Below are positions 8,272-17,015 of a stretch of 64,000 bases of DNA, in pieces (within the stretch, counting starts at the first letter, position 1; each line of letters starts with the position of its first letter). Under the pieces are notes generated by a model, which was given only the letters and a program-made list of their open reading frames with translations, had not been told where the DNA came from and did no database searches. This DNA is from Nonomuraea solani (GTDB lineage: Bacteria; Actinomycetota; Actinomycetes; Streptosporangiales; Streptosporangiaceae), in the NCBI RefSeq assembly GCF_900108335.1, contig NZ_FNVT01000022.1, forward strand, positions 124,001 to 188,000. Direction: 5' to 3'. Made by a program: the position numbers and the translations under genes.

Positions 8272-10482
8272 ATGAACATCGACCCCTACCGGTCAGCCGA
8301 GCGGCTGTCCCGGCAGAACCGCCCCGCCCTGCTCCCTGCGATCACCCCGCAGTGGATCGACGGCACGACCTTCTGGTACGCCACCGGCGGCACCTTCGTC
8401 CGCGTGGACCCGGCGACCGGCACCCATGAGCCGGCCTTCGACCACGCCAGACTCGCCGCCGCCCTGTCCGCCGCCTCCGGGCACGTTGCCGACCCGGCGG
8501 CGCTCCCGTTCGGCGCCATCACCTGGACCGCGCGAGCGGTCGAGTTCGACGCCTTCGGCGAACACTGGCGCTGCGCCCTGGACACGTACACGTGCGAGCG
8601 GGCCAAGATCACCCCGCCGGGCAGCCCGATCGAGATCCCCTCACCGGACGGCCGGCTCGTCGTGTTCCGCAAGGGCCACGACCTGTGGGTACGCTCCCTC
8701 GACGACGGCCGGGAACGAGCGCTCACCTCGGACGGCGACGCGGACCACGACTACGGCGCCAGCCTCGACTTCTTCATGTACGCGAGCATGTTCCAGCGCG
8801 CCGGCCTGCCCCACGCCCCACCCGCCGTGGCGTGGTCGCCGGACTCCACGCAGGTGCTGACCCACCGCACCCTCCAGCACGGCGTACGCCGTACACACCT
8901 GATCGAGTCGATGCCCCCCGACGGCGGCGAGCCCCGCCTGCGCACCAAGCGCTCCCCCCGCCCCGGGGACGAGCACATCCCGCTCGCCGAGCTGACGGTC
9001 CTCGACGTCACCACGGGCACGGTGGTACGGGCTGAGGCGGACCCGGTCGGGATGCCGTTCATGATGTCGCCGATCTTCATCCGCTGGGCCTGGTGGGCCG
9101 GCTCCGCCGTGTACTTCCTGAGCTGGCCGCGCGACATGCGCACCCTCCGCCTGAACCGGCTCGACCCCGTCACCGGCGAGGTGCGCACCCTGATCACCGA
9201 GACCGGCCCCACCCGCGTGGAGCCCACGCAGGAGCCGGTGGACGGTCCGATCGTCCACGTGCTGTCCGGCGGCGACGTGCTCTGGTACTCCCAGCGCGAC
9301 GGCTGGGGCCACCTCTACCGCTACGACGGCCGCACCGGGGAGCGGCTCGACCAGGTCACCTCGGGGCCGTGGGCGGTGCGGCGGATCCTGCGCGTGGACG
9401 AGGAGCAGGGCGTCGTCCACTTCCTGGCCGCCGGCCTGGTGGCGGACGACCCGTACCGCCGCTCGGTGTGCCGGGTGGGCCTGGACGGCTCGGGCTTCAC
9501 CCGGCTGACCGACGACGACCTGGACCACGTGGTCACCCCGTCACCCGGCGGCGGATGCTTCCTCGACTCGGCCTCGACCGTGGACACCCCGCCGGTCACC
9601 ACCGTGCGCGACTGGGACGGCCGGGTGCTCGTCGAACTGGAGCCTTCGGACACCACCGCGCTCACCGCGACGGGCTGGACGCCGCCGGAACGCTTCCGCG
9701 CCAAGGCCGCCGACGGCGAGACCGACGTGTACGGCGTGCTGTACCGGCCGCACGGCTTCGACCCCGGGCGGCGCTACCCGGTCGTCGACCACGTCTATCC
9801 CTTCGGGGCCATGACCCGGGTGAGCCCGTCCTTCGACCCCGGCTGGCACGGCTACGACGCGGAGGCGCTGGCCGCGCTCGGCTTCGTGGTGATCGCCATG
9901 GACGGGCGCGGCACGCCGGGCCGGGACAAGAAGTTCCACTCCCACGGCCGTCTGGAGGACGGGTACGGCCTGGCCGACCACGTCGCGGCGCTGGAACAAC
10001 TGGCGGCGTCCCGGCCGTGGATGGACCTCGGCCGGGTGGGCGTCTGCGGCATCTCGGCGGGCGGGTTCGCCACCGTACGGGCGATGCTCGACTTCCCCGC
10101 CGTCTTCAAGGTGGGCGTGGCCGAGTCGGGGGTGCACGACTTCCGGTACGGGGATCTGTGGTCGGGGGAGGCGTACGGGGGGCCGTACGACGAGGAGTCG
10201 TACGCGCGGGCGTCGAACGTGGACCACGCGGACCGGCTGGCGGGCAAGCTGCTGCTGATCCACGGCGGCCTGGACGACCAGGTGCCGCCGGACCTGACGC
10301 TGCGGCTGATGGAGCGCCTGATCGCCGCGAACAAGGACGCCGACCTGCTGATCGTGCCGGGCGCCGACCACGTGTTCACCGGCTACGAGCACTACGTGAA
10401 CCGCCGCAAATGGACCTTCCTCCTCCGCCACCTCATCGACGACGGCCCTGAGGCCGGAACGGCCGAGCCGGCTCGCTCATGA
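8272..10482 (+). CDS. S9 family serine peptidase (dipeptidyl-peptidase IV / prolyl oligopeptidase type)
   Basis: The protein has 736 residues and no signal peptide. The first about 480 residues are Asp/Trp-rich repeats of a DPP-IV N-terminal beta-propeller. The C-terminal third is an alpha/beta-hydrolase with CGISAGG (nucleophile Ser about 595), GGLDDQVPP (Asp) and PGADHVFTG (His). The S9 family cleaves after Pro or Ala in oligopeptides. A lone TTGACA at 8202-8207 precedes the gene, without a convincing -10. It ends 6 bp inside the convergent SARP gene. It is a third proline-type peptidase in the window but lies far from the peptide-uptake operon. Confidence 0.92.
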   Translation: MNIDPYRSAERLSRQNRPALLPAITPQWIDGTTFWYATGGTFVRVDPATGTHEPAFDHARLAAALSAASGHVADPAALPFGAITWTARAVEFDAFGEHWRCALDTYTCERAKITPPGSPIEIPSPDGRLVVFRKGHDLWVRSLDDGRERALTSDGDADHDYGASLDFFMYASMFQRAGLPHAPPAVAWSPDSTQVLTHRTLQHGVRRTHLIESMPPDGGEPRLRTKRSPRPGDEHIPLAELTVLDVTTGTVVRAEADPVGMPFMMSPIFIRWAWWAGSAVYFLSWPRDMRTLRLNRLDPVTGEVRTLITETGPTRVEPTQEPVDGPIVHVLSGGDVLWYSQRDGWGHLYRYDGRTGERLDQVTSGPWAVRRILRVDEEQGVVHFLAAGLVADDPYRRSVCRVGLDGSGFTRLTDDDLDHVVTPSPGGGCFLDSASTVDTPPVTTVRDWDGRVLVELEPSDTTALTATGWTPPERFRAKAADGETDVYGVLYRPHGFDPGRRYPVVDHVYPFGAMTRVSPSFDPGWHGYDAEALAALGFVVIAMDGRGTPGRDKKFHSHGRLEDGYGLADHVAALEQLAASRPWMDLGRVGVCGISAGGFATVRAMLDFPAVFKVGVAESGVHDFRYGDLWSGEAYGGPYDEESYARASNVDHADRLAGKLLLIHGGLDDQVPPDLTLRLMERLIAANKDADLLIVPGADHVFTGYEHYVNRRKWTFLLRHLIDDGPEAGTAEPARS

Positions 10483-13400
10483 CCCTGAGGTCTGCGGCTG
10501 AGCCGCGAAGACACCCGCGGCGAGCCCCCGCACCGTCTCCATGGTCGCGTCACGGCCGCGCCGCGCCTCCTCGGTGAAATCCCGTTCACCGAGAGCGGCC
10601 CGCGCGGCCGCCTCGACCCGGGCGGCGTCCGGCAGGGACAGGTCCGGGGTCCCGCGCACGGCATCGGCCGCCACCAGCAGCCGGGCCGCCTCCCGGGGCG
10701 TCCCCTGGCACAACGCCTGATCGGCCACACCCACCAGGATCTGGCTCACGATCGGCGCGCTGCGCGACCGCAGGCCCCACTCCAGCGCCTCGGCCCGACG
10801 CCCCCGAGCCGAGGCGACCTCGCCGTCCCGCGCGTCGAGATGGCCGTGCGCGTCGAGCAGCATCGCCCGGAACGGCCAGTTGAGCGGCATACGCCGGGAC
10901 AACTGCTCCACACGCCCCAGGTACGCCCGAGCCGCCCGCCGATCACCGGCCCATCGAGCCAACTCGGCCTTCGCGTAGGCCACGGTGACGAGCGCCTCGG
11001 GCAGCCCGATCCGCTCAGCGTCCCGCTCAACGGCGGCCACCTCCGCACCGGCACCGTCCAGGTCACCGATTTGCCAGCGCAGCGCGGCCAGCCGGAGCCG
11101 CGGCTTCCACAGATCCTCCATCCCCACCACCTCACCGGCGACGGCGACGGCCTCCTCGTACCGCGCGACCGCGACAGCGAGCTCACCACGGCAGGCGAAC
11201 AGATCGGCCAGGTTGGTCAGGGAATGTGATACCCCCCACCGCTCCCCGATCACCCGAAACCCGGCAAGCGCCTCCTCCAGATCACCCTCACCCTCCCCCG
11301 GCCGCCCCGCACCGACCAGAGCGATCCCCCGCGACAACAACGCCATCGCCCGAACCCATGGATGCTCATCCGCCGCCGGACCCGCCGTCGGCTGTCCGTC
11401 CCCTTTGGCCCAGATCATCCGGTCGAGCGGCTCGATCAGCCGCAGGATCGGATGGCGGCGCTCGGTGCGGGCGGCGAGGTCGCGGGCGGTCGCGAACCAC
11501 GTCACGGCCTTGCTCTCGTCTCCGAGCCCGGACTGGTTGAACATCGCGATGACCGCACAGGCCGTGGCCCGCTCCTCGTCACCGGCCTCGCCGGGCATCG
11601 CGAGCGCGGTCTCGGCCAGCGTGACGCCCTCCGCCTTGCGCCCGCGCAACCACCAGTCGAGCAGCCAGTACCAGCCGGCCCCCGCCACCAGCCGAACGGC
11701 CGTCCCGGTGTCACCCGCCTGGATCGCACCCCGCAACGCCGCCTCGATCTCGTCGTGACCGTCGGCGAGCCGATCGAGCCAGACCACCTGCTCCCTCCCG
11801 CGCAGGTACGGATCGGCGGTCTCGGCCAACTCGGCGAAGTAGGCCGCGTGAGCCCGCCGGATGCGCTCCCGCTCACCGGCCTCGTCGAGCCGTTCCAGGC
11901 AGTACTCCTTGATCGTCTCCAGCATCCCGTACCGAGGCGTCTCCCCGTCCACGGCGGCGACGAGCAACGACTTGTCGGTGAGCGAGCCGAGCACCGCGAG
12001 CGTCTCTCCCGAGCCGCCGCACACCCGCTCCGCCGCCTCCACCGTCGCGCCCCGGGCGAAGACGGCCAGCCGCCGCAGCAACACCCGCTCAGCCTCGGTG
12101 AGCAGGTTCCAGCTCCAGTCGATCACCGCACGAAGCGTCTGATGCCTGGGCAGAGCAGTGCGGTCTCCGCTGGTCAGCAACCGAAACCGATCGTCGAGGC
12201 GGCCGGCCAACTGCTCGGCCGTCATGGTACGCAGCCGCGCGGCGGCCAACTCGATGGCCAGCGGGATCCCGTCCAATGCCTGACAGATCCGCACCGCCGC
12301 AACCGCCGTCGCGCCCCGCAGCTCAAACCCGGGCCGAACCGCCCGCGCCCGCTCCTCCAGCAACCTGACCGCCGGGTACGACAGCACCTCCGTCATGTCC
12401 TCATCACCGCACGCGACACCTGACGACCCACCGGCCGGACCACCGAACCCGGCACCGGAGGGGACGCCGGGCGGAACACGGGGCGGGACCCTGAGCGGCT
12501 CAACGGGCCACAGCGCCTCGCCGGTGATCCCCAGCGGCTCCCTGCTGGTGGCCAGGATCCGCAACCGGGGGCAGGCGGCGAGCAACCGGCCGGCCAGGAC
12601 CGCGACGCCGTCGATCAGGTGTTCGCAGTTGTCCAGCACCACCAAGGCGCCGCGCTCGCTCAGGGCCGCCACAAGCCGATCGACCGGCTCCACACCCTCG
12701 CCCGCCTGCCCCTCCCGCAGCCCCAACGCCGCCGCCACGGCCTGCGCCACGTCGGCCTCCGTACCGGCCGGGGCCAGCTCCACCAGCCACACGCCGTCCG
12801 GCATCCCCGCGACCAGCTCCCGCCCCGCCTCGACGGCCAGCCGCGTCTTGCCCGACCCCCCGGGCCCGGTCAACGTGATCAGCCGGTACGCCCCCACCAG
12901 CTCACGAATCCGAGCGACCTCGGCCTCCCGCCCCACGAAACTCGTCAGCCCAGCCCGCAGATTCGTCCGCGCCACACCCCGCCGGCCGCGCGCCACGCCG
13001 TCCGGAACCGCCCTCGCCCGCTCACCTCGTGGTACCTCTCCCAGCTCGCCCCGCAACACCGCGACGTGCAGTGCGGACAGCTCCGGTGACGGGTCGGTGC
13101 CGAGCGTGCCGGCGAGCACGGTCCGTGTCCGCTCGTACACCCCCAGCGCCTCGGCCGGCCGCCCGGCCACCGCCAGGGCCCGCATCAGCGCCCCCGCCAG
13201 CCGTTCCCGCAGCGGATGGGCCGCCACCAGCGAGGTCAGCTCAACGACGAGTTCCTCATCGCCGCTCCCCGCCAGCGCCGCCTCCGCCCGCTCCTCCATG
13301 GCCACCAGCCGCAGCTCCGCCAGCCGGGCCACGGCAGGGGCGAAGAACGCCTCCTCCGCCACGTCCGCCAGCGCGGGCCCGCGCCACGACTCCAAAGCCT

Positions 13401-13755
13401 CACGAAACATCCGTGCCGCCCGGTCCGCGTCCCGGATGGAACGTGCCGCCGCGACCTGGCGTTCGAAGCGGATAGCGTCGACCGTCTCCGGCCGGACGCT
13501 CAGCCGGTATCCGGCCGGATGGGACTCCACCGGCAGCACCCGGCGCAGCCGTGACACCAGTGCCTGCAGGGCGTTGCCCGCCCCCGCCGGAGGTCGTTCG
13601 CCCCACACCGCGTCGATCAGCCGCCCCGCGGGCACCAGCCCGCCCGGGTCGAGGGCCAGGGCGATCAGCAGCGCGCGCAGCCGGGCGCCGCGCACCACGA
13701 CCGAGGTGCCGTCCTCGGCCCGCATCTCGAGTGGCCCCAGTAGCCCGATCCGCAT
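10477..13755 (-). CDS. Large SARP (AfsR-like) transcriptional regulator
   Basis: The protein has 1092 residues. The N-terminus (MRIGLLGPLEM, residues 1-95) is an OmpR-type winged helix, followed by a BTAD helical domain (about 95-240) with PLRERLAGALMRAL. A nucleotide-binding NB-ARC/STAND domain has GPGGSGKTRLA (P-loop, about 295) and VVLDNCEHL (Walker B). The C-terminal 450 residues are TPR-like helices. ATG 13755 is chosen because the family starts here; an upstream ATG at 13791 would add 12 residues. Large SARPs activate antibiotic clusters, so the PKS operon 3 kb away is a possible target. The gene ends 6 bp into the S9 peptidase gene. Confidence 0.93.
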   Translation of the reverse strand: MRIGLLGPLEMRAEDGTSVVVRGARLRALLIALALDPGGLVPAGRLIDAVWGERPPAGAGNALQALVSRLRRVLPVESHPAGYRLSVRPETVDAIRFERQVAAARSIRDADRAARMFREALESWRGPALADVAEEAFFAPAVARLAELRLVAMEERAEAALAGSGDEELVVELTSLVAAHPLRERLAGALMRALAVAGRPAEALGVYERTRTVLAGTLGTDPSPELSALHVAVLRGELGEVPRGERARAVPDGVARGRRGVARTNLRAGLTSFVGREAEVARIRELVGAYRLITLTGPGGSGKTRLAVEAGRELVAGMPDGVWLVELAPAGTEADVAQAVAAALGLREGQAGEGVEPVDRLVAALSERGALVVLDNCEHLIDGVAVLAGRLLAACPRLRILATSREPLGITGEALWPVEPLRVPPRVPPGVPSGAGFGGPAGGSSGVACGDEDMTEVLSYPAVRLLEERARAVRPGFELRGATAVAAVRICQALDGIPLAIELAAARLRTMTAEQLAGRLDDRFRLLTSGDRTALPRHQTLRAVIDWSWNLLTEAERVLLRRLAVFARGATVEAAERVCGGSGETLAVLGSLTDKSLLVAAVDGETPRYGMLETIKEYCLERLDEAGERERIRRAHAAYFAELAETADPYLRGREQVVWLDRLADGHDEIEAALRGAIQAGDTGTAVRLVAGAGWYWLLDWWLRGRKAEGVTLAETALAMPGEAGDEERATACAVIAMFNQSGLGDESKAVTWFATARDLAARTERRHPILRLIEPLDRMIWAKGDGQPTAGPAADEHPWVRAMALLSRGIALVGAGRPGEGEGDLEEALAGFRVIGERWGVSHSLTNLADLFACRGELAVAVARYEEAVAVAGEVVGMEDLWKPRLRLAALRWQIGDLDGAGAEVAAVERDAERIGLPEALVTVAYAKAELARWAGDRRAARAYLGRVEQLSRRMPLNWPFRAMLLDAHGHLDARDGEVASARGRRAEALEWGLRSRSAPIVSQILVGVADQALCQGTPREAARLLVAADAVRGTPDLSLPDAARVEAAARAALGERDFTEEARRGRDATMETVRGLAAGVFAAQPQTSGS

Positions 13756-13814
13756 GCCCCGATTCTGCCCGCCCCCGGCAACAGACCGCACATACCCCCC
13801 ATAAGCTCTTCCGA

Positions 13815-14258
13815 GTGAGAATCCGCCCCAGAACCCCCGATGACCTGGACGCCTGCGTCCAGGCCCTGGCCGAGGTGCAGGCCGCCGACCGCTACCCCGT
13901 CCACTGGCCGGACGACCCCGCCCGCTGGCTGACCCCGGACGGCCTGGCGGGAGCCTGGATAGCGATCGAGAACGATTCCGTGCTCGGCCACGTCGCCCTC
14001 ACCGGCGACATGGAGATCACCCGCCTGTTCGTCACCCGGGCCGCCCGGGGCAGCGGCCTGGCCGCCGAGCTGCTCGGCACCGTGCTCGCCGCCGTACCGG
14101 GCCCGCTCAGGCTGGAGGTCTCCGCCGAAGGCGAGTCCGCCATCCGCTTCTACGAGCGGACCGGCTGGCGCAGGACCGGCAGTTCCCGCGCCACCTGGCT
14201 GAACGCGGCCGGCGAGCCCGCCCTGGTGCACCACTACGTCAGCCCACCGGCTACCTGA
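13815..14258 (+). CDS. GNAT family N-acetyltransferase
   Basis: The protein has 147 residues. VRIRPRTPDDLDACV is a typical GNAT start, and the acetyl-CoA site is FVTRAARGSGLAAELL (R-x-x-G-x-G/A form), followed by AIRFYERTGWR near the C-terminus. The GTG start gives the normal GNAT length; no clear ribosome binding site precedes it, so the mRNA may be leaderless. It is divergent from the SARP gene, with only about 60 bp between. The substrate is unknown. Confidence 0.85.
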   Translation: MRIRPRTPDDLDACVQALAEVQAADRYPVHWPDDPARWLTPDGLAGAWIAIENDSVLGHVALTGDMEITRLFVTRAARGSGLAAELLGTVLAAVPGPLRLEVSAEGESAIRFYERTGWRRTGSSRATWLNAAGEPALVHHYVSPPAT

Positions 14259-14811
14259 CCCCCTGGAGAGCCTGCCACTCCGGCGCGAGCACCGACCAGA
14301 TCTCCATGTCGAGCCGCGTCCCCTTGTGCAGGTAGCTCTCCCTGAGCACGCCGTCCCGGGTCATCCCGAGCCGCCGCGCGACGGCGACGCTGGCCTCGTT
14401 CGCCGCCGCGGCGTGCCACTCGACGCGGTGGATGCCGCGGTCGCGAATGGCCCAGTCGATGATCACGCGGATGGCCCGGGTCACCAGGCCCTTGCCGACC
14501 GCCGACGGCTCCAGCCAGCAGCCCGCCTCGGCACTGCCGTGCTCGACGTCCATGGTCCGGAAGAGCACCCCGCCGACCAGCTCGCCATCCGTCCAGATGC
14601 CGTAGAGGCGGCCGGTGTCGGTGGCCGCCTTGTCCGCGTACGACCGCAACCAGGCCCGGCTCGACTCGAGGTCCGTCACGACATCGGGCAGCCCGACATA
14701 GCGCCCGATGAACTCCCGCCCACGGTCGATGTGGGCCAGAAGCTCCCCGGCGTGCCGCGGCTCCAGCGGGCGCAGCTCGGCGCCGTCCTCTCCCAGCGTT
14801 ATCGCGAACAT
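14251..14811 (-). CDS. GNAT family acetyltransferase (RimJ/RimL-like)
   Basis: The protein has 186 residues. It has the RimJ/RimL layout: LRPLEPRHAGELLAHI near the N-terminus, GCWLEPSAVGKGLVTRA (acetyl-CoA loop), and HRVEWHAAAANEASVAVARR and YLHKGTRLD at the end. ATG 14811 has AAGGTGA directly upstream, and the longer frame adds a non-homologous 38 residues. The family acetylates N-termini of ribosomal proteins or small amines. It is divergent from a TetR gene across a palindrome and is a probable target of that repressor. Confidence 0.87.
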   Translation of the reverse strand: MFAITLGEDGAELRPLEPRHAGELLAHIDRGREFIGRYVGLPDVVTDLESSRAWLRSYADKAATDTGRLYGIWTDGELVGGVLFRTMDVEHGSAEAGCWLEPSAVGKGLVTRAIRVIIDWAIRDRGIHRVEWHAAAANEASVAVARRLGMTRDGVLRESYLHKGTRLDMEIWSVLAPEWQALQGVR

Positions 14812-14860
14812 CGTCACCTTCCATATGATCAACACGCGAGCGATCGCGCACATAGTAGAA

Positions 14861-14885
14861 CGGAACCTTACGTTCCCCGTACACT
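14861..14885. promoter_or_regulatory. Operator GGAAC-N5-GTTCC and promoter between GNAT and TetR genes
   Basis: The perfect inverted repeat GGAAC (14862-14866) and GTTCC (14872-14876) lies in the 80-bp divergent region. A -10-like TACACT (14880-14885) would start transcription at about 14892, exactly at the TetR ATG, so that mRNA may be leaderless. On the other strand TACTAT (14857-14852) could serve the GNAT gene. A TetR dimer at the repeat could block both promoters. Confidence 0.45.
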
Positions 14886-14891
14886 CGAAGT

Positions 14892-15530
14892 ATGACCAGC
14901 GCACCGATGAGCGGCCGCAAGGCACAGGCCGCGCGTAACGACGAGTTGATTCTCCAGGCCGCCCGGGCGGTCTTCACCGCCGACCCCGGCGCTCCGATCG
15001 CGGCCGTGGCCGAGAAGGCGGGCGTCGGGATCAGCGCACTCTACCGCCGCTATCCCAGCAAGGAGGCCCTGCTGCAGAAGCTGTGCGGCGACGGGCTCAG
15101 GCTCTACATCGAGGTCACCGAGCGGGCCCTGGCCGACGACGGCGATCCGTGGGAGGCGTTCGCCGGATACATGCGCGGCATCGTGGACGCCGACACGAAC
15201 TCGCTGACCATCAAACTGGCGGGCACGTTCCAGCCCACGGAGGAGTTGTACGGGGACGCGGCCAGGTCCGCGGTCGTCGCCACCGAGGTGCACCGCCGGG
15301 CGGTGGCGGCGGGCGTGCTGCGGCCGGACGTGACGGTGGCCGACATCGCGCTGCTGTTCGAGCAGCTCGCCTCGATCAAGCTGGGCGGCGAGGAGCGCAC
15401 GACGCAGCTCCGCCACCGCTACCTGGCCCTGATGATGGACGCGCTGCGCGCCCCCACGGCCCACCGCGAGCTGCCCGGCCCCCCGCCCGGGGACGCGGAG
15501 CTCTCGGCCCGCTGGAGCCCGTCGGCCTAG
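14892..15530 (+). CDS. TetR family transcriptional regulator
   Basis: The protein has 212 residues. The N-terminal TetR_N domain (residues 10-65) has AARAVFTADPGAPIAAVAEKAGVG and the recognition helix region ISALYRRYPSKEAL. The rest is a variable helical ligand domain. The start coincides with a predicted transcription start, and the gene reads away from the GNAT gene across a palindromic site, the usual set-up for autoregulation. A VOC protein gene follows 80 bp downstream on the same strand and may share control. Confidence 0.9.
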   Translation: MTSAPMSGRKAQAARNDELILQAARAVFTADPGAPIAAVAEKAGVGISALYRRYPSKEALLQKLCGDGLRLYIEVTERALADDGDPWEAFAGYMRGIVDADTNSLTIKLAGTFQPTEELYGDAARSAVVATEVHRRAVAAGVLRPDVTVADIALLFEQLASIKLGGEERTTQLRHRYLALMMDALRAPTAHRELPGPPPGDAELSARWSPSA

Positions 15531-15610
15531 ACGGTCAGATTTGGAGAAGCCCCGAGGTCAGGGCCGCACGTAGCTTGGCAGCACAAGCCCTAGTGCCAAG
15601 GAGTCGGACC

Positions 15611-16399
15611 ATGGCCCTCAAGCTCGACGTCATCACCCTCGGGGCACCCGAGGTGCCCGCCGCGCGCGCCTTCTACGCCGCCGCGCTCTCCCCCATCGTC
15701 GCCGGAACCGGAACCGGAAGCGGAACCGGAGACCCGGTGAGCCTCGACATGCACGGAACCGGGCGGTTCGAGCTGTCCGCGACCGAGCAGCCGGCGGGCC
15801 CGGGATTCCGCGGCTACGTACTGAGCTACGTCGTCAACCAGCCCACCGAGGTCAGGACCGTGATGGAGGCCGCCGCGCGTGGCGGGGCGGAGGTTCTCAA
15901 GCCCGCGAAGAAGGCCCTCTTCGGCTCGTTCTCCGGAGTGTTCCGGGCGCCGGACGGCGCCATCTGGAAGCTGGCGGCGGCCACCAGCAAGGACACCGGC
16001 ACCCCGGCGGAGACCCCGCATCCGACCGAGACCACCGTCATCCTCGGCGTTCCCGCCCCGAAGACGGCCAAGGTCTTCTACGAGGCCCTCGGCATGACGG
16101 TCGACCGCGACTACGGCAACAAGTACGTCGACTTCCACCCGGCCAAGGCGGCGACCAGGCTCTGCCTGATGGAACGCGGTGTCCTGGCGAGGGACGCGGG
16201 CACCACCAAGGAGGGCGACGGCTTCCGATCGATCGTCTTCACCTGCAGGGCCGAGTCCCGCGAGGAGGTCGACGCCCTCCTGACGGCCGCGTCCGCCGCC
16301 GGCGGCCGGATCACGGTCCCGGCCGCGGAAACGGCCGAAGGCGGCTATTCCGGCCGGTTCACCGACCCGGACGACTTCCTGTGGGAGGTGACCCACTGA
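15611..16399 (+). CDS. VOC family protein (two glyoxalase-like domains)
   Basis: The protein has 262 residues and two vicinal-oxygen-chelate modules, about 1-125 and 140-262. Each has an AxxFYxAAL/FYEALGM helix and ends in a strand such as GVFRAPDGAIWKL or GRFTDPDDFLWEV. AAGGAG lies 7 bases before ATG 15611. Metal ligands of true glyoxalases (His/Glu pairs) are not obvious, so it could be a binding or resistance protein. The linker GTGTGSGTG is encoded by tandem hexamers. It lies downstream of the TetR gene on the same strand. Confidence 0.85.
   Translation: MALKLDVITLGAPEVPAARAFYAAALSPIVAGTGTGSGTGDPVSLDMHGTGRFELSATEQPAGPGFRGYVLSYVVNQPTEVRTVMEAAARGGAEVLKPAKKALFGSFSGVFRAPDGAIWKLAAATSKDTGTPAETPHPTETTVILGVPAPKTAKVFYEALGMTVDRDYGNKYVDFHPAKAATRLCLMERGVLARDAGTTKEGDGFRSIVFTCRAESREEVDALLTAASAAGGRITVPAAETAEGGYSGRFTDPDDFLWEVTH
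15704..15727 (+). repeat. Four tandem GGAACC-type hexamers inside the VOC gene
   Basis: Three GGAACC units and one GGAAGC unit lie in a row and encode alternating Gly/Thr(Ser). The hexamer length keeps the frame, so slippage would only change the length of the loop after the first helix. Confidence 0.7.
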
Positions 16400-16409
16400 G
16401 CCACCCGGC

Positions 16410-16715
16410 TCAGGCCAGGGCCGCGATCTCGATCCGGGTCCGGTCGGCCGAGTCCATCAGGCAGGGCAGCACGACCTCACCCCGCTCCAGGCGCTCCCCC
16501 ATGGCCGAGGTGAGCCGGGCCGTGCGCTCGATCTCGTACGGATCGCCGGGCTTGGGGGTCACCCGGAGCCGCACCTGCCAGATGTAGCGGCCGTTGAGCT
16601 TGTTGGACGTCTCCTCGGCCCCCAGAACGGCCGCCTCGCACGGCACCGCCGCCGCCCGCTCCTCCGGAGTGAACGTCCGCAGCGCGGCGGCCGTCCCGAA
16701 AACGATCGATGCCAT
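16410..16715 (-). CDS. Conserved-looking hypothetical protein, 101 residues
   Basis: I do not recognise this protein. It is a small soluble domain with no signal or membrane segment. VRLRVTPKPGDPYEIERTAR suggests beta strands and a central basic patch, and the codon use (G/C third positions) supports coding. The sequence reads like small actinobacterial proteins that measure or modify secretion-type beta domains, but no function is claimed. It is convergent with the VOC gene (10 bp gap) and lies downstream of the TRAP operon on the same strand. Confidence 0.65.
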   Translation of the reverse strand: MASIVFGTAAALRTFTPEERAAAVPCEAAVLGAEETSNKLNGRYIWQVRLRVTPKPGDPYEIERTARLTSAMGERLERGEVVLPCLMDSADRTRIEIAALA

Positions 16716-16731
16716 GCCGGTAGTCGATCAG

Positions 16732-16758
16732 GGGCCGCTTGCACGGCGGCTGCGGCCC
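16732..16758 (-). terminator. Weak hairpin downstream of the TRAP operon
   Basis: GGGCCGC (16732-16738) and GCGGCCC (16752-16758) can pair with a 13-base loop, 16 bp after the last gene of the TRAP operon. There is no T-run, so this is a possible but weak terminator. Confidence 0.25.
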
Positions 16759-16773
16759 GCATGATCCAAGGGC

Positions 16774-17001
16774 TTAGTCCTCGCCGGTCTGCCAGTGGAA
16801 CAGGTACGACATCACGAACCCGAGCAGCCCGGTCACCCCGGCCGCCACGGTCATCGCCATGCCGAGCGCGGACACGGCGCCGGAGACCAGGCCGGGGCTG
16901 CCCGCGACGAGCCCGGCGGCCTGCACCAGCACGACGATGACGCCCAGCGCGAGGAACAGCACGACGCCGATCTTGAACAGGACCATGATGAGATTTTTCA
17001 T
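16774..17001 (-). CDS. Small two-helix membrane protein linked to a TRAP-type permease
   Basis: The protein has 75 residues. Two hydrophobic helices cover about 3-30 (LIMVLFKIGVVLFLALGV) and 40-68 (AVSALGMAMTVAAGVTGLL), followed by a short polar tail. AGGAAG lies 7 bases before ATG 17001, and the start is 14 bp after the permease stop, so it is co-transcribed. A usual DctQ subunit is 150-200 residues with four helices, so this is about half that size. It may replace DctQ, or be an accessory protein of the permease. Confidence 0.8.
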   Translation of the reverse strand: MKNLIMVLFKIGVVLFLALGVIVVLVQAAGLVAGSPGLVSGAVSALGMAMTVAAGVTGLLGFVMSYLFHWQTGED

Positions 17002-17015
17002 GTCGGGGCTTCCTC

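Noticed and set aside
10477..10482. Terminator between S9 peptidase and SARP genes
   Set aside because: The genes overlap and no hairpin with T-run is seen at their ends.
12395..13804. Plus-strand frame of 469 codons opposite the SARP gene
   Set aside because: Ser/Arg/Pro-rich shadow; the SARP frame has all domains.
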